Positions 16,763-25,046 of a stretch of 64,000 nucleotides of DNA are shown here, in pieces. Position 1 is the stretch's first letter. Each line of letters begins with the position of its first letter. The notes under the pieces were generated by a model that searched no databases, was not told the origin of the DNA, and saw only the letters and a list, made by a program, of their open reading frames with translations. Source of the DNA: Vibrio sp. RE88 (GTDB lineage Bacteria; Pseudomonadota; Gammaproteobacteria; Enterobacterales; Vibrionaceae); the NCBI RefSeq assembly GCF_013113835.1, contig NZ_VTYQ01000001.1, forward strand, positions 124,001 through 188,000. Direction: 5' to 3'. The translations under genes were made by a program, and so were the position numbers.

Positions 16763-17317
16763 ATGAATCAACCAGACATCACTGAACTGCTAATTCCTCA
16801 AAGCGAGTGGGCTTCCCCTGAACTTTACCTGTACGAAAACGATGACCGCCTATGCCTAGATTTAGCGGGGGCTATTCAATACAGCGGTATTAATAGTGTC
16901 GGTGGATTGGTGTTAGGTTTCAGGTTGGTTCAATACGCAGTTCAGCTCGGCGCAGGTAGTGAAGTATTACAGCGAGATGGAGTCAGTATCTATACTGCCT
17001 TCCCCGGTCGCGGCACACAGGATGCTTTTGAATACACCTGCCGAGCGCTACGCGATAAGCGCTATTGCTGCGATACCACCTTGCACCACCCAGGTGCTCA
17101 ATCAGGTCAACGAGGCCAGTTCTTGTTCACGATGCGAGTCAATGAACAGTCCATGGTCATGACGCCTGCCGACGGTTTACCGAGACACAGCTATTTTGAG
17201 GCAGACAGAAGGTCCAAGGAAAGCCCGGAAGCTGGGCTGCAGTGGCGCAATGAAAAGATTCACTTTGCTAATACGCTGCTCAGTATTCCGCCAGAACAAT
17301 GTTTGAGAGTGTTGTAG
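16763..17317 (+). CDS. unknown protein behind a Fur box, weakly FmdE-like
   Basis: The 184-residue protein starts at ATG 16763 after GCGGAGG. The segment GGLVLGFRLVQYAVQLG followed by an acidic residue and GTQDAFEYTCRAL recalls FmdE-type proteins, where a GLALGYRA helix and a GCT/DAIQ region bind metal; the metal-binding His and Cys pattern is only partly present. It contains an adjacent Cys pair (CC) and several other Cys and His residues. The Fur box indicates expression under iron limitation. Monocistronic, with a terminator downstream. Family assignment is weak. Confidence 0.6.
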   Translation: MNQPDITELLIPQSEWASPELYLYENDDRLCLDLAGAIQYSGINSVGGLVLGFRLVQYAVQLGAGSEVLQRDGVSIYTAFPGRGTQDAFEYTCRALRDKRYCCDTTLHHPGAQSGQRGQFLFTMRVNEQSMVMTPADGLPRHSYFEADRRSKESPEAGLQWRNEKIHFANTLLSIPPEQCLRVL

Positions 17318-17344
17318 AAGACTTGATAAGCCACTTATAAAGTA

Positions 17345-17376
17345 AAAGCCCATAGGGACTGATCTCTATGGGCTTT
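17345..17376 (+). terminator. intrinsic terminator
   Basis: AAAGCCCATAG and CTATGGGCTTT form an 11-base stem with a 10-base loop, followed by T-rich sequence. It ends the Fur-box gene. The rest of the gap up to 17581 shows nothing I can name. Confidence 0.85.
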
Positions 17377-17581
17377 CTCTATAACCAACCATCAACAAGC
17401 AGCTGGAATAATGCATTGAACTGGTAAAGTGTTAAAAAGCTCAACCAAATAATGAAAACTAAGTCTAAAATCCGCATTCACTTTCCTACCTTTCGAATGT
17501 CAATCCAAACTCTACAAGGTATTCACAAGTCATTCTCAGTTTAACCGAGGCATCTTTTTGGCTTAGGCATTAAGTCATGCT

Positions 17582-18478
17582 TTATCTTGGTTTTTTGGGT
17601 GGTGGAGCTGGATGATCTCTTTTTGTCACAGCATCTTCCATAGAATAGTGTGCTCGTTGATGGCGAAAGGATTTGAACTCTTGAGGTGCTTTTTCCCAGT
17701 CAAAAAGCACGCTTTTGTCATTGGACTCTATACACTCAAGACTAAGATCATCTTTAAGTAGCTTTAAAACCTTCTCAAACCGATCATCATTATCAGGGAA
17801 GATGTACAACCAAGACTTACCCAATACTCTGAAGACAGAGTCATCATGTTTAGTAGAAGGCTCACAAGCATCAGAACGGCTAAATATACATATAACCCCT
17901 CGATCTCGATTGTAACGCGAGCACATGAATTGTTCTGAGAGTACAACTTTTTTGTGAATATCATGAGGCTTTCTATTCACTAAACCAAAAGACACCAACA
18001 TAAATGCCCCAACTCCAACTAATGCCTTTGGTCCAATAATAAAAATTAAGATAATACTTGCAATGCTACCGAAAAAACCAATACCTTTAACTAGTTGAGG
18101 AGCCCATTCTGGTTCACCAAATGTTTGGTACAAAGCCAACCCTTTATCTGACAAGATATAGTCAAATTTATCATCAACAGCATAACTAATATAAGAAGCC
18201 CACCAAACGACAGACAATGAGACTATTGTTGCTAATGCTAGCCCCTCAAGATTTATCCACATTTCTAAATCTAGTATCATCCCTAAGCCTATGAAAAGAA
18301 AAGATATCGCAGATATTATTGCGAACCACCATTTTTTTCTTATCCATCTGTCCGCTTCATCTACATTGCGACTGCTCCAACGCATAGAGCTCTCATCTTC
18401 TTTAAGCAAAAGCTCATGCTCCGCAACCTGCTCATCAAATTCACTTGGAGTTATATAAAATGGAAAACTTGACACCAA
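17582..18478 (-). CDS. four-helix membrane protein, probable immunity protein or partner of the VasX-like effector
   Basis: This 298-residue protein has two hydrophobic hairpins, one around residues 50-100 and one around 130-165, giving about four membrane helices, and soluble ends. It starts at TTG 18478 or GTG 18475; the ribosome-binding site GAGG overlaps the stop codon of the effector gene (TGAGG), so translation is coupled. In Vibrio cholerae the pore-forming effector VasX is followed by a membrane immunity protein (TsiV2), and this gene has the matching position and topology. Sequence kinship was not tested. The DNA is visibly A/T-richer than the neighbourhood. Confidence 0.7.
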   Translation of the reverse strand: MVSSFPFYITPSEFDEQVAEHELLLKEDESSMRWSSRNVDEADRWIRKKWWFAIISAISFLFIGLGMILDLEMWINLEGLALATIVSLSVVWWASYISYAVDDKFDYILSDKGLALYQTFGEPEWAPQLVKGIGFFGSIASIILIFIIGPKALVGVGAFMLVSFGLVNRKPHDIHKKVVLSEQFMCSRYNRDRGVICIFSRSDACEPSTKHDDSVFRVLGKSWLYIFPDNDDRFEKVLKLLKDDLSLECIESNDKSVLFDWEKAPQEFKSFRHQRAHYSMEDAVTKRDHPAPPPKKPR

Positions 18479-18485
18479 CTGTACC

Positions 18486-21400
18486 TCAATAAATTATTGT
18501 AATACTCTCACTTAATGATTCAGATTGATACAACGCAACCTTCACCTCATCAAATTCTGCAGTATATGTACTTTCATCCTTCAATGTATGCTGATAATAA
18601 TATGAATCAATAACACTTCCACTGCTGTACTCACTTGCTAACGTGACATATTCAACTTTAAGCAATAAATACTTGTCAGATATATCAACTGGCAATGTGA
18701 ACGCACATTTTTTTCTGTCTGGATGCTCTTGCTCTTCTTCCCATTTAATATCCGTCTCAGAAGACATATCCAGATTAGTATACACTTTAATAGCGTCGAA
18801 ACGTTCTCCTACAGGCACCTCTACTTCTATTTTGATCCCAGTTTGAGTTACAGACACTGCATTTACGCCATGCCACCTCGGCTCAACTATATTTATAGGG
18901 GTCTGCGTAATTACTGGCTGAGTAATGATTTTACTTAGCAACTTCATGTATCCTGTTACTAGCTCATTGTTCTCATTAACCTGTATTTCTAAATCTGAAT
19001 TCGAGCTCCATTGCCTGCGACTTGGAGACGTACCCCACGGTAAAGATGATAGCCACTTTTGGTAATCATCCTGCTTATTTAGTTCTAGAAGTAGGCTTGT
19101 AGATACATAAATAATAACGGCTACTGCTAGTACACCAGTAATAACCAACCCTGCAGTTGCAGAAACTGATAATAATCCAGTATAACCAAAAGCTTGGACT
19201 CCCAATGCAGCTCCTGAAGCCATTAGAGACCCACCTTGGATAAGCAAGAGTTGTCTATCAACACCAGAACTAGTTGAGTATTTATTATAAACCCTGACGA
19301 GCTCAACCATGGTGGCGAAAATCCCTAGAACTGCGGTAACCCCTAACCACTTATTATATAAATTTAGACCTCTAAGTTGGCCTGAAACAAGCTGTAAGTC
19401 ATAGCGATTTCTCATTAAGTATCGTAGTGAATGCTTCCTCAATAGAGGATTCCCTGAAACATTAGACCAAGCTTTACCCGCGCGGATACCGATTAATGCA
19501 GATAGCGAGTACATGCCTGTTTGTATTATTGCAAGATATTCATCCGTCTGGACAAAGTCATCTTCAAATGCATCATCTAAAGCATCATGAAAAGCAATCA
19601 AATTAAAGAGCAAACCAATAAAACCGAGACCACCAACTGAGTTGTAGTATTTACCTAGATTATCAATCTTACCCTTAAGAATATTTATATTCGTCCGTAC
19701 CATCGCTGCTGCAAAGTCTGGTGGTAAAACAATTTTTTGAGGGTATTCCAATATATTTGCTCTGAGTACTTTTTTAGCATGAAGGTACTTTTTTCTGGCG
19801 ACTTTGAAAGCACTTTTAGAGACCGATTTATCATTTCGATTAAACGCATCTATGATAGCTTTAGACTCTTTTAGTATCTTCACATTACGTTTGATCTTAT
19901 CACGCCATTCGGCAAACTTAGTGGCATAGTCACCCGGTACTTCCACTCCCACTTTGAGAGCAAGGCGCTCTGCCATGGCCATTCTCATGTAAGTTGTATT
20001 TGCATTAGGCATGGGAGCAACCGCAGATAATACGAGCACTGAAGCTTGTGCAACTAAGCTGGCTCCAGCTTTAGGAACTGCGAGTGACAGTGCTTCGACT
20101 AATTCGCCAACAAGTAGCTGAAGATTCTTAGACCCTTCCGATAGTGACTGAATCAGTTTGCTACTATAAACATCCTCGTTGGTGAGAAAATCCACCAGTT
20201 TACTGTAAATACCTGTTGCATTTCCCCAGTTTGCAGCGGCAGATGCAAATTTATCTTGGCTTGAGGGGTCTATTTGCTGCTCCGCAGAAGCAACAGAAGC
20301 GTCATTGATACTCTCTGGAATAACAGAACCTATCACGTTGAATAGCTCACGACTAAAGCCGCTGGTGTTTAGCGGGATAATCGTCGTCGGACTATCAAAC
20401 TGAGCGGCAATAAACTCTTGCTCTTCTTCACTCTGGATAAAAGTGACGGCCTCAACTATTTGCATGTGATAGTGAAGTAGCTCGTCCTGAGTCTCTCTAT
20501 CCCATAAATCCATCAACCACTCAATACGATGAGGTGAGAATATCTCCAAGTTCTTGCGAAAATCTTCTCTCACCTTTACTACGGGTTCGAAGAGTTCCTC
20601 GCGCTTCTTGGTCAACTCTTCCATTTCAGAAAACATGCGCTGCCAGTCGAGCATTTTTCTCCATTTATCGGTTGCCGCCCACGTTTGATAGCTTTCTAAC
20701 TTAGATGGAGAAATACTATATTTTTTTTGAAGATAAGCTTCGGCAGAGTCAGCTTCAGTAATAGCCTCAGACAATATTTGCTGCGTTGCATGCCCATATT
20801 TATCAGTGAACATATAGGGCATTTTTTTCACGGCATGTAAGCTTTCCTTACTAGAAAAGTAGCTAGAAAGGTCTTTATAGAACTCAAGCTCTTGGCCTCT
20901 TCGCTTGACGATAGATGGCATCTTGAGATCATCTTTTGAGCCAAACATGCAAAGCTGCATGGCGGTTTGCATCAGAGCCCATTGGTTGGTGTATTGTTCT
21001 TCGAATAACCGATAAGGAGATGCAACACCTACAAAATACGCAGAGACATCCCGCCCTTCTGCCAAGTAATCATCAATTGCCATGATGCAAGCAGCTTCTT
21101 CAGGGGGTAAAGCACTTTTAATCTCGGCTGCGGATGCCACAGGTTTCACTTCTAGATCTGGGTACTCACTATCCATCGAGGTTAGAACACTGCTGTTAGC
21201 AAAACGCTGGTCCTCAACCGCACTCTCCTCTATATCCGCCACTTGTGATAACAGCTCAATATCGCCGACATCAGAAGCATCTGGCAGCTTTAATGCCCGA
21301 GTAGACATAAACTGGCCGTTCTTCGCTTCGCCAGCACGGACTCTTTCGTAGCTCTCCCAGCTCCAACGATGTTTTGAGAACACACATGAAATGGCGGTTT

Positions 21401-21998
21401 TTGTAGAATAAGTGATATAAGGCTTTGCTTCTTGTGCCTGACCGCGGCTGTCTTTACCTAGTTCAGGATCTTCACTTTCGCCCATCAGATACTGAGTGAA
21501 GTTCACGCCCTTTACTTCGTATTCATCGAGCTCTTTTGTCATGTGGTCATAAACGTATAGCCAACCATCACGCAGTTGTCTTAGCGTATAACTTAAGCCT
21601 GAATCTGAACTGTATTTTGTTGAGCCTTTCCCCTTCCACTCTTCAGGCAGTCCAAATGGCTTTGTAGTAGGCTCAGCTTCCGGGTCTTCGATTTCATCTA
21701 TCGCGTAACGCACAGGAACAATATTGATCGTTTCCCCTTCTACCTCTTTTTTCTTAAGGTTGAGTTTTTCTTCGGGCACGCCTTGTTCTGGCGGCTCAAT
21801 CTTTTCCGTCTCCCCTTCCCAAAACATGCTGTGTTCAGGTGGCGATCCTGCAAGATCATCAGATTCCAAGTCAGACATCTGATTAAAGGATGTAAGAGTG
21901 CCATCTTGCTCATACGCTGTGACCGCATCATCATGGCTGAAGCTCTGATCGTTCCAAAACATGGATTTCTTAGGAGGAAGGGGGTTGTGGTTGCTCAT
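18486..21998 (-). CDS. VasX-like MIX-motif type VI secretion effector, predicted pore former
   Basis: This 1170-residue protein resembles Vibrio cholerae VasX (N-terminal VasX/BTH_I2691-type region). A MIX motif, LRDGWLYVY, falls at residues 142-150, within YTLRQLRDGWLYVYD. The middle is helical. The C-terminal third has several hydrophobic segments, for example WLGVTAVLGIFATMVELV and LVITGVLAVAVIIYVS, as expected of a colicin-like pore former. Near the N-terminus SMFW occurs twice (residues 12-15 and 57-60), which may be a loading element. Start at ATG 21998; an earlier TTG is less likely. No VgrG, Hcp or adaptor gene is present; the R-body genes lie just upstream on the same strand. The C-terminal half is A/T-rich, suggesting transfer. 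Confidence 0.85.
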   Translation of the reverse strand: MSNHNPLPPKKSMFWNDQSFSHDDAVTAYEQDGTLTSFNQMSDLESDDLAGSPPEHSMFWEGETEKIEPPEQGVPEEKLNLKKKEVEGETINIVPVRYAIDEIEDPEAEPTTKPFGLPEEWKGKGSTKYSSDSGLSYTLRQLRDGWLYVYDHMTKELDEYEVKGVNFTQYLMGESEDPELGKDSRGQAQEAKPYITYSTKTAISCVFSKHRWSWESYERVRAGEAKNGQFMSTRALKLPDASDVGDIELLSQVADIEESAVEDQRFANSSVLTSMDSEYPDLEVKPVASAAEIKSALPPEEAACIMAIDDYLAEGRDVSAYFVGVASPYRLFEEQYTNQWALMQTAMQLCMFGSKDDLKMPSIVKRRGQELEFYKDLSSYFSSKESLHAVKKMPYMFTDKYGHATQQILSEAITEADSAEAYLQKKYSISPSKLESYQTWAATDKWRKMLDWQRMFSEMEELTKKREELFEPVVKVREDFRKNLEIFSPHRIEWLMDLWDRETQDELLHYHMQIVEAVTFIQSEEEQEFIAAQFDSPTTIIPLNTSGFSRELFNVIGSVIPESINDASVASAEQQIDPSSQDKFASAAANWGNATGIYSKLVDFLTNEDVYSSKLIQSLSEGSKNLQLLVGELVEALSLAVPKAGASLVAQASVLVLSAVAPMPNANTTYMRMAMAERLALKVGVEVPGDYATKFAEWRDKIKRNVKILKESKAIIDAFNRNDKSVSKSAFKVARKKYLHAKKVLRANILEYPQKIVLPPDFAAAMVRTNINILKGKIDNLGKYYNSVGGLGFIGLLFNLIAFHDALDDAFEDDFVQTDEYLAIIQTGMYSLSALIGIRAGKAWSNVSGNPLLRKHSLRYLMRNRYDLQLVSGQLRGLNLYNKWLGVTAVLGIFATMVELVRVYNKYSTSSGVDRQLLLIQGGSLMASGAALGVQAFGYTGLLSVSATAGLVITGVLAVAVIIYVSTSLLLELNKQDDYQKWLSSLPWGTSPSRRQWSSNSDLEIQVNENNELVTGYMKLLSKIITQPVITQTPINIVEPRWHGVNAVSVTQTGIKIEVEVPVGERFDAIKVYTNLDMSSETDIKWEEEQEHPDRKKCAFTLPVDISDKYLLLKVEYVTLASEYSSGSVIDSYYYQHTLKDESTYTAEFDEVKVALYQSESLSESITIIY

Positions 21999-22097
21999 AG
22001 TTACACCAGACGGACAAAAATTATCTGGATTAAGCAAATAGCGTACCTAATAAAAAGTTAACTAATTCAAATGATTAAAATGTTTCTTTTCTTGGTT

Positions 22098-22133
22098 ACA
22101 CAACATTTTGCTAATTTGAACAAGAAGTTGTGT
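22098..22133 (-). repeat. short inverted repeat between R-body genes and effector
   Basis: ACACAAC (22098-22104) and GTTGTGT (22127-22133) flank 22 A/T-rich bases in the 161-base gap upstream of the effector. It could be an operator or weak hairpin. No convincing terminator separates the two gene groups. Confidence 0.35.
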
Positions 22134-22159
22134 TTTTAAACAAATTCTTGAGCACCTGA

Positions 22160-22426
22160 CTATCCAAATTTCTTTGCCACATCAGCCGCTTTTTCACCCA
22201 ATTCGGCAAAGTTGGCGGTGCCTTTTTCCATGATTTTCTGAGCTTGCTCGATAACCTGAACGTATTTTGGGTCACCTGTGGCAAGAAGTTCAGACAGAGC
22301 AACACCGATAGCGGTGGTACTGATGGTGTTGAGATTGCGCAAGTTGTCGGCAGCGTCTTGCACTGCGATGGCGGTAGATTGAGCGACCGATTGTTTGGCC
22401 TTGTCAGTCGTGCTCTCATTCGACAT
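22160..22426 (-). CDS. R-body-associated small protein, NLRNLNT family (copy 2)
   Basis: The 88-residue helical protein is a paralogue of the gene at 23775-24068. The shared core is QSVAQSTA, then DNLRNLNT, STTAIG and TGDPKY, with QAQK in the C-terminal part. These features match the small Ala/Gln-rich proteins that accompany RebB in R-body loci. It is last of the ten small genes and 161 bases before the VasX-like effector. Whether it is a structural subunit or an assembly factor cannot be told. Confidence 0.75.
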   Translation of the reverse strand: MSNESTTDKAKQSVAQSTAIAVQDAADNLRNLNTISTTAIGVALSELLATGDPKYVQVIEQAQKIMEKGTANFAELGEKAADVAKKFG

Positions 22427-22439
22427 GAGCGGCTACCCG

Positions 22440-22631
22440 TTAGCCGCCTTTTTTGAGGATCAAGGCGCAAGCTGTCGAGGTTGAAGCATTGCTAATTGCC
22501 TGCATACCTTGTTGTATGGTCACGGCGTTTTGCATGTGCAGACCCATGGTGTCTGACATGGCTGACTCTGTCAGCTGATCGATCATCTCTGACACTTGTT
22601 TGAGGTCTTCCGCACTGCTTTTATCACTCAT
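22440..22631 (-). CDS. short Reb-like protein
   Basis: This 63-residue protein carries DTMGLHMQNAVTIQQGMQAI, which aligns with the core of the RebB-type proteins in this locus (N-A-(T/V)-x-x-QQ) but lacks their N- and C-terminal parts. It resembles the middle of the 142-residue gene at 23260-23688. It is separated from the next upstream gene by a terminator-like hairpin and sits 13 bases before the 88-residue gene. Probably a minor R-body component. Confidence 0.7.
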   Translation of the reverse strand: MSDKSSAEDLKQVSEMIDQLTESAMSDTMGLHMQNAVTIQQGMQAISNASTSTACALILKKGG

Positions 22632-22643
22632 GGCTCACTCCTA

Positions 22644-22677
22644 AAACAAAAGGCCAATGTCATTAACTGAATTGGCC
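22644..22677 (-). terminator. internal terminator/attenuator in the R-body operon
   Basis: Read on the minus strand, GGCCAAT and ATTGGCC form a 7-base stem (12-base loop) followed by TTTTGTTTT. It lies between two Reb-type genes and could reduce transcription of the last two small genes and the effector. Confidence 0.6.
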
Positions 22678-22725
22678 GTTGGGTCAAATGGTACTTTTGG
22701 CAAGAAAATCAAAGTGTGCTGACGT

Positions 22726-22998
22726 TTATTCTTCGTCTTTTTCGACGATCGCTTCTGTTGCTCGACCCAAAACTGCAGTACCAATAGCCGTTAGTGCGTT
22801 GACACCTTGAACCGTCGCCGCCTGCATACCAATGTTTGCCTGTTGCTGCGCTGAAGTCGCGTTATTGTTCAGGTTCGACATCGCCAAGCCCATAGAGGTA
22901 AACAGGTTACCCATCGCATTAGCTGGTGATCCCGCCAGCACTTGAGTATTGGTTTGAGTTACAGAGTCCGTGATCTGCTCGTTGACTTTTTTCGGCAT
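22726..22998 (-). CDS. RebB-family R-body protein
   Basis: This 90-residue protein belongs to the RebB (killing trait) family. It begins KKVNEQITDSVTQTNTQVL, contains GNLFTSMGLAMSNLNNNAT and QQQ, and ends TVQGVNALTAIGTAVLGRATE. RebB proteins are building blocks of R-bodies, insoluble protein ribbons coiled inside the cell that can extend when triggered. It is one of four clear RebB-type paralogues here and the most divergent of them. It starts 11 bases after the coiled-coil gene. Confidence 0.88.
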   Translation of the reverse strand: MPKKVNEQITDSVTQTNTQVLAGSPANAMGNLFTSMGLAMSNLNNNATSAQQQANIGMQAATVQGVNALTAIGTAVLGRATEAIVEKDEE

Positions 22999-23009
22999 GA
23001 TAACCTCAC

Positions 23010-23273
23010 TTATTGAATTTCATTTGGCAGCAGCTCCTGCAGCTGCTGATTGATTTTGCTGATTTCCTGCTCAAGCTGGCCTTCGATGTTATCCAACATA
23101 CCCGTGACCGCGCTTTCCACTTCATCAATGGACTCAGTCACCTGGCCTGAACCAAAACGCTTCTGTGACTCTGCAATCAACTTTTGCACATCCTGTTGTT
23201 GCCGCTCGGTGAACGACTCAATCTGCTTGAGCTGTTCATTGACATCAAACTTCATCGTGTCATTGCTGGTCAT
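23010..23273 (-). CDS. small coiled-coil protein of the R-body locus
   Basis: The 87-residue protein is rich in Gln and Glu with heptad-like repeats (FTERQQQDVQKLIAESQKRF and later LEQEISKINQQLQELLP). It does not carry the Reb core motif. Its start overlaps the end of the upstream 142-residue gene by 14 bases, so it is certainly co-translated. It may be a scaffold, nucleator or length regulator of R-body assembly; this is inference. Confidence 0.65.
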   Translation of the reverse strand: MTSNDTMKFDVNEQLKQIESFTERQQQDVQKLIAESQKRFGSGQVTESIDEVESAVTGMLDNIEGQLEQEISKINQQLQELLPNEIQ

Positions 23274-23688
23274 CGTTCGCCCCTTTGTTTCTCTTCAGAA
23301 AACGTAACAAACTGAATGAGCGTTTTTTCTCTTCAGCGTCTTCCTGAATGTCTTCACTGCCGCCGTCCTCTCTTCCTAACCGATGACTGGCATCGACAAA
23401 GATGGCGGGCTCGGTTTTAGGCTCAACTTTCGCCTCAACCGTCGGTCGAGTTTGAGTCTGAAGTAAGCGGGCACAGGCGTTCGTCACCGAAGCCGCGGTG
23501 GTCATTTGTGACTGTTGCTGAGTGCTGACCGCGTTATGCATGGACAAACCTAACGTGTCAGCCAATGTGGTTTCCAGCAAGCTGGTTGGTTGCGACGAGA
23601 ACGCCTGCAACGTATTAAACTGGTCGATAGCGTTTTGCGAGAGTTCCTGTTCGAACTCGTTTTCGAATCTTGTATCCTGCTCTTTCAT
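23260..23688 (-). CDS. Reb-like protein with acidic/basic C-terminal extension
   Basis: The start at ATG 23688 follows AAGGAGTGAAC. In the 142-residue product, residues about 40-80 (DTLGLSMHNAVSTQQQSQM) align with the RebB core. The rest is a variable tail of about 60 residues: Pro/Glu-rich, then acidic, then basic (SFSLLRFLKRNKG). Such a tail is absent from the other Reb-type proteins and could bind a membrane, a partner or cargo. It overlaps the coiled-coil gene downstream. Confidence 0.7.
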   Translation of the reverse strand: MKEQDTRFENEFEQELSQNAIDQFNTLQAFSSQPTSLLETTLADTLGLSMHNAVSTQQQSQMTTAASVTNACARLLQTQTRPTVEAKVEPKTEPAIFVDASHRLGREDGGSEDIQEDAEEKKRSFSLLRFLKRNKGANDDQQ

Positions 23689-23774
23689 GTTCACTCCTTG
23701 CGATGCCTTCAACAGGCGCTGAAACGAATGCTGAACTCACAAACCTGAAATGGAAATGAGAAGAACAGCAATAG

Positions 23775-24068
23775 TTACTGAGAGCGATCGTGTAGCACAG
23801 TCGCCACTTTATCGCCGACAACACCGAAGTTTTCGGCGCCGTTTGTCACTACTTTTTGCGCCTGGTCGATAATGTCCATGTACTTAGGATCACCCGTTTC
23901 CAGAAGTTGGCTTAACGCCGTGCCAATCGCAGTGGTGCTCAATGTGTTCAGGTTGCGCAGATTGTCTGTTGCATCCGCAAGTGCCATGGCGGTGGACTGA
24001 GCCACAGATTGATTCGCCGCGTGGAATGCTGACTCTGCCTGATCAGGGGGTGTGTTTACCGTTTTCAT
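23775..24068 (-). CDS. R-body-associated small protein, NLRNLNT family (copy 1)
   Basis: The 97-residue helical protein is the paralogue of the gene at 22160-22426, sharing QSVAQSTA, DNLRNLNT, STTAIG and TGDPKY. GAAGGAGATG precedes the ATG. Upstream of it is a strong hairpin (24087-24118). Its repeated presence, once in each half of the cluster, suggests an early block duplication of the R-body genes. Confidence 0.75.
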   Translation of the reverse strand: MKTVNTPPDQAESAFHAANQSVAQSTAMALADATDNLRNLNTLSTTAIGTALSQLLETGDPKYMDIIDQAQKVVTNGAENFGVVGDKVATVLHDRSQ

Positions 24069-24086
24069 TCACATCTCCTTCAAATA

Positions 24087-24118
24087 CACCTTTGCCAGTC
24101 ATCAGACTGACAAAGGTG
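24087..24118 (-). other. strong intercistronic hairpin in the R-body operon
   Basis: CACCTTTG and CAAAGGTG enclose a second stem CAGTC/GACTG with an ATCA loop and one mismatch. No T-run follows on the minus strand, so it is likely an mRNA-stability or processing element that sets different levels for the RebB genes upstream and the genes downstream. Confidence 0.55.
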
Positions 24119-24127
24119 CGTATGGCA

Positions 24128-24391
24128 TTACGAGTCTTTTTCGATGATGCCTTCTGCACTTCGGCCAACAACCGAAGAACCGATAGACATAAGCGAGTTA
24201 ACGCCTTGAACCGTTGCTGCCTGCATAGTAATTTGTGCTTGCTGCTGGCCGCTTGTCGCGTTGTGAGCTGCAGTGCCTAACGCTTGGCTGGTAGACATTA
24301 GCAAGTTACCCATTGCCATTGCCGGAGTTTCACCAACCACTTTTGTGTTCACCTGTGTTACTGAGTCTGTTACTTGTTCATTAACTGGCAT
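24128..24391 (-). CDS. RebB-family R-body protein
   Basis: This 87-residue RebB-type protein has the full family pattern: VNEQVTDSVTQVNTKVVG, PAMAMGNLLMSTSQAL, AHNATSGQQQAQ and TVQGVNSLMSIGSSVVGR. It is nearly identical to the gene at 24444-24704, differing mainly at the middle and the end, so the two arose by recent tandem duplication. It is likely a main ribbon subunit. A strong hairpin follows its stop. Confidence 0.92.
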   Translation of the reverse strand: MPVNEQVTDSVTQVNTKVVGETPAMAMGNLLMSTSQALGTAAHNATSGQQQAQITMQAATVQGVNSLMSIGSSVVGRSAEGIIEKDS

Positions 24392-24443
24392 TGTTTCGTT
24401 CCTTATTTGTTGTTAACAATTAGTTTTTCCAACCTGGCTATAA

Positions 24444-24704
24444 TTAGCCTTTTTCGATGATGCCTTCAGCACCACGGCCAATGACCGAAGAACCGATTGC
24501 CATCAAAGAGTTCACACCCTGTACTGTTGCAGCCTGCATAGTGATTTGTGCTTGCTGCTGTGCAGCCGTCGCGTTGTGAGCAGCATTACTCAAAGCGTGG
24601 CTGGTAGACATCAACAGGTTACCCATTGCCATTGCTGGCGTTTCGCCAACAACTTTCGTGTTCACCTGTGTTACTGAGTCTGTTACTTGTTCATTAACTG
24701 GCAT
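24444..24704 (-). CDS. RebB-family R-body protein
   Basis: This 86-residue RebB-type protein shares almost all residues with the product of 24128-24391, including the N-terminal VNEQVTDSVTQVNTKVVG, the NATAAQQQAQ core and TVQGVNSLMAIGSSVIGR. The DNA is also highly similar, so gene conversion may keep the copies alike. AGGAG precedes the ATG. Likely a structural ribbon subunit. Confidence 0.92.
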   Translation of the reverse strand: MPVNEQVTDSVTQVNTKVVGETPAMAMGNLLMSTSHALSNAAHNATAAQQQAQITMQAATVQGVNSLMAIGSSVIGRGAEGIIEKG

Positions 24705-24727
24705 AATTTGCTCCTAATTTCAGTTAA

Positions 24728-24994
24728 TTAGCTTGCGCTAGGTTCTAGGATGAGTTCGACACTACGGCCTATAACCGCGGTACCTGTAGCGAGCAAAGAG
24801 TTCACTCCCTGCACTGTCGAAGACTGATGGACCAAAGTCGCTTGTTGGTTCGCCCCTGTACTGTTGAGTGCGGAGATGCCCATTGCCTGACTGGTAGAAA
24901 GCAACAGGTTTCCACTCGCAACAGCGGGGGTATCACCCACTACCTCGGTGTTTACTTGCGTCACGGAATCGGTGACCGCATCATTTACTGGCAT
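24728..24994 (-). CDS. RebB-family R-body protein
   Basis: The start at ATG 24994 follows AAAGGAG; a longer frame upstream has no such signal. This 88-residue protein is a more diverged RebB paralogue, with VNDAVTDSVTQVNTEVVG, GNLLLSTSQAM, NSTGANQQAT and TVQGVNSLLATGTAVIGR. It has N-S-T in place of N-A-T and only two of the three core glutamines. R-body loci usually encode several unequal RebB-like subunits that are needed together, which fits this set. Confidence 0.88.
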   Translation of the reverse strand: MPVNDAVTDSVTQVNTEVVGDTPAVASGNLLLSTSQAMGISALNSTGANQQATLVHQSSTVQGVNSLLATGTAVIGRSVELILEPSAS

Positions 24995-25046
24995 ATCAAA
25001 TGCTCCTTTGCTGGTTAAGAAGTGCCGCATTGCACCTCAAAACTGA

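Noticed and set aside
17582..22037. mobile element or phage remnant suggested by the A/T-rich effector region
   Set aside because: No integrase, transposase, attachment repeats or phage structural genes seen; only composition suggests transfer.
22111..22470. 119-residue frame overlapping the last R-body gene
   Set aside because: It is a different frame of a gene whose paralogue is clear at 23775-24068; a shadow.
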